Below are positions 63,399 to 64,000 of a stretch of 64,000 nt of DNA, piece by piece. A program made the translations under genes and the position numbers. The stretch spans positions 1 through 64,000 of the forward strand of contig CAZLGW010000010.1 in assembly GCA_964559125.1 (NCBI GenBank), in the 5' to 3' direction. Each line of letters begins with the position of its first letter. Position 1 is the stretch's first letter. The notes beneath the pieces were generated by a model, which had not been told where the DNA came from, made no database searches, and worked only from the letters and a program-made list of their open reading frames with translations. This stretch comes from Ravibacter sp964559125 (GTDB taxonomy: Bacteria > Bacteroidota > Bacteroidia > Cytophagales > Spirosomataceae).

Positions 63399-64000
63399 TT
63401 ATCTCTGCTTATATATCCATGCCCCTTTAGCTGTTTTACTGAGAGCAGGAATCACCTTTTGTGCCTCATTCCAACTGCTGAATTCTCCGGCGCAGAGCAT
63501 GTACCTGTCGCGGACGGTCAGTGTCCTGACAGATTCATAGCCTTCGGCGCGAAGTTTTTCGGCCATCTGGACACCATATTTATCAAGCGAGCTTTTTGAT
63601 TCATAGACGGATGCTATCACAAAGAATTTTTTCTCTGAAACAGCAGTATTTTCGTCCGGATCTGCAACATCGGCCCCGACAACTTCTTCCGTAACCTCTG
63701 CGGGCGTCACTATGGTTTCTTCAACCGGTTTAAAGGCTGTCGGCAAAGCCTCCGTAGCTCCCCCGGTCTTTTCCGGACCTACGAACAGGCTGCGGACGGT
63801 TTCTACGGGACTAAGAGAACTGGTTTCACCCGGCTCCCGGGAAAGAACGACGCTGACGTATACCAGCACACATGCGATGCTTGCAGCACTTATCCAGTTA
63901 CCCCATGCGATTTTCCCGGATGGCCTGGTATAAGGGGCGGCAGACGATACCTCTATTTCATACTTTGCAGAAGCTTCTTCCCCGATCACCGGCAGTTGCT
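63399..64000 (-). CDS. SPOR-domain protein, 5' end outside window
   Basis: The frame is open to the end of the window, so the N-terminus is missing; the GTG at 63989 is internal. The visible 200 residues have one transmembrane helix (WISAASIACVLVYVSVVLS, about residues 32-50 from the GTG), a Glu- and Thr-rich linker, and a C-terminal SPOR domain (KKFFVIASVYESKSSLDKYG, AEGYESVRTLTVRDRYMLC, WNEAQKVIPALS) that binds peptidoglycan with stripped stems. In Bacteroidota such proteins often begin with an HU-like or CCDC81-like domain; that part would lie beyond the edge. Confidence 0.88.
   Translation of the reverse strand, partial: QLPVIGEEASAKYEIEVSSAAPYTRPSGKIAWGNWISAASIACVLVYVSVVLSREPGETSSLSPVETVRSLFVGPEKTGGATEALPTAFKPVEETIVTPAEVTEEVVGADVADPDENTAVSEKKFFVIASVYESKSSLDKYGVQMAEKLRAEGYESVRTLTVRDRYMLCAGEFSSWNEAQKVIPALSKTAKGAWIYKQR

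Noticed and set aside
1..64000. tRNA, rRNA, tmRNA or CRISPR loci
   Set aside because: No cloverleaf-like sequence with a GGTTCGAATCC-type arm, no rRNA sequence and no regularly spaced direct repeats were found by eye in the intergenic regions.

Overview
The window reads as a chromosomal segment of a member of the Bacteroidota, most likely a Sphingobacteriales/Cytophagales/Chitinophagales-type soil or aquatic organism. The grounds are two secreted proteins with type IX secretion (T9SS) type A C-terminal domains, a TonB-dependent receptor with a carboxypeptidase-like N-terminal domain, LytTR and HisKA_2 signalling proteins, a SPOR-domain protein, a tonB-folC-trmB cluster, promoters of the Bacteroidota type (TTTG...TAnnTTTG), and weak or absent Shine-Dalgarno sequences. 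No rRNA, tRNA, CRISPR array, prophage or intact insertion sequence was seen.

Layout. 0-0.6 kb: a strong terminator hairpin and mobile-looking repeats. 0.6-5 kb: a Tat-exported alkaline phosphatase divergent from a small His-rich membrane protein and a TonB-dependent receptor. 5-9 kb: a giant T9SS cargo protein. 9-13 kb (minus strand): nadC, a lone nuoJ, a ketoglutarate-semialdehyde-type dehydrogenase and a MoxR ATPase. 13-17 kb: a Tat-exported Gfo/Idh/MocA oxidoreductase, a BON-LysM protein and a MurG-like glycosyltransferase. 17-24 kb: a second T9SS cargo with tandem repeats, a lipoprotein, a frameshifted TPR histidine kinase, its LytTR partner and a GNAT acetyltransferase. 24-29 kb: a putative secreted protein and an OmpR-type two-component pair, then hemB. 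28.8-36 kb (minus): an SDR with an altered active site, a HerA/DUF853 ATPase and a DUF1501 plus PSD1/cytochrome pair. 36-39 kb: nadE, a broken transporter gene and a collagen-like lipoprotein. 39-46 kb (minus): gltD and gltB. 46-49 kb (minus): D-threonine-aldolase-like enzyme and GntP permease. 49-54.5 kb: gyrA, a TPR protein and an MFS transporter. 54.6-57 kb: a RibD-like reductase, a fluoride riboswitch controlling a CLC-F type antiporter, and a DUF2200 protein. 57-64 kb: an XRE regulator, dapD, gapA, trmB, folC, a TonB-like protein, a cluster of three perfect DnaA boxes and the 3' part of a SPOR-domain gene.

Most of the window is housekeeping metabolism (NAD synthesis, heme, glutamate synthase, lysine, folate, glycolysis, gyrase) mixed with envelope and export functions. 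The observations I consider most worth checking are the fluoride riboswitch/CLC-F unit at 55.2-56.7 kb, which is supported independently by RNA and protein motifs; the nested repeat at 46.0-46.3 kb, where a 128-bp insert is flanked by a 14-bp direct repeat and an uninterrupted relative is visible at 38.5 kb; the DnaA-box cluster at 63.3 kb; the Ala at the quinolone-determining position of GyrA; the frameshift in the TPR histidine kinase; and the His-rich peptide paired with a Cys-containing TonB receptor. I did not find a clear wholly new defence or biosynthetic system.
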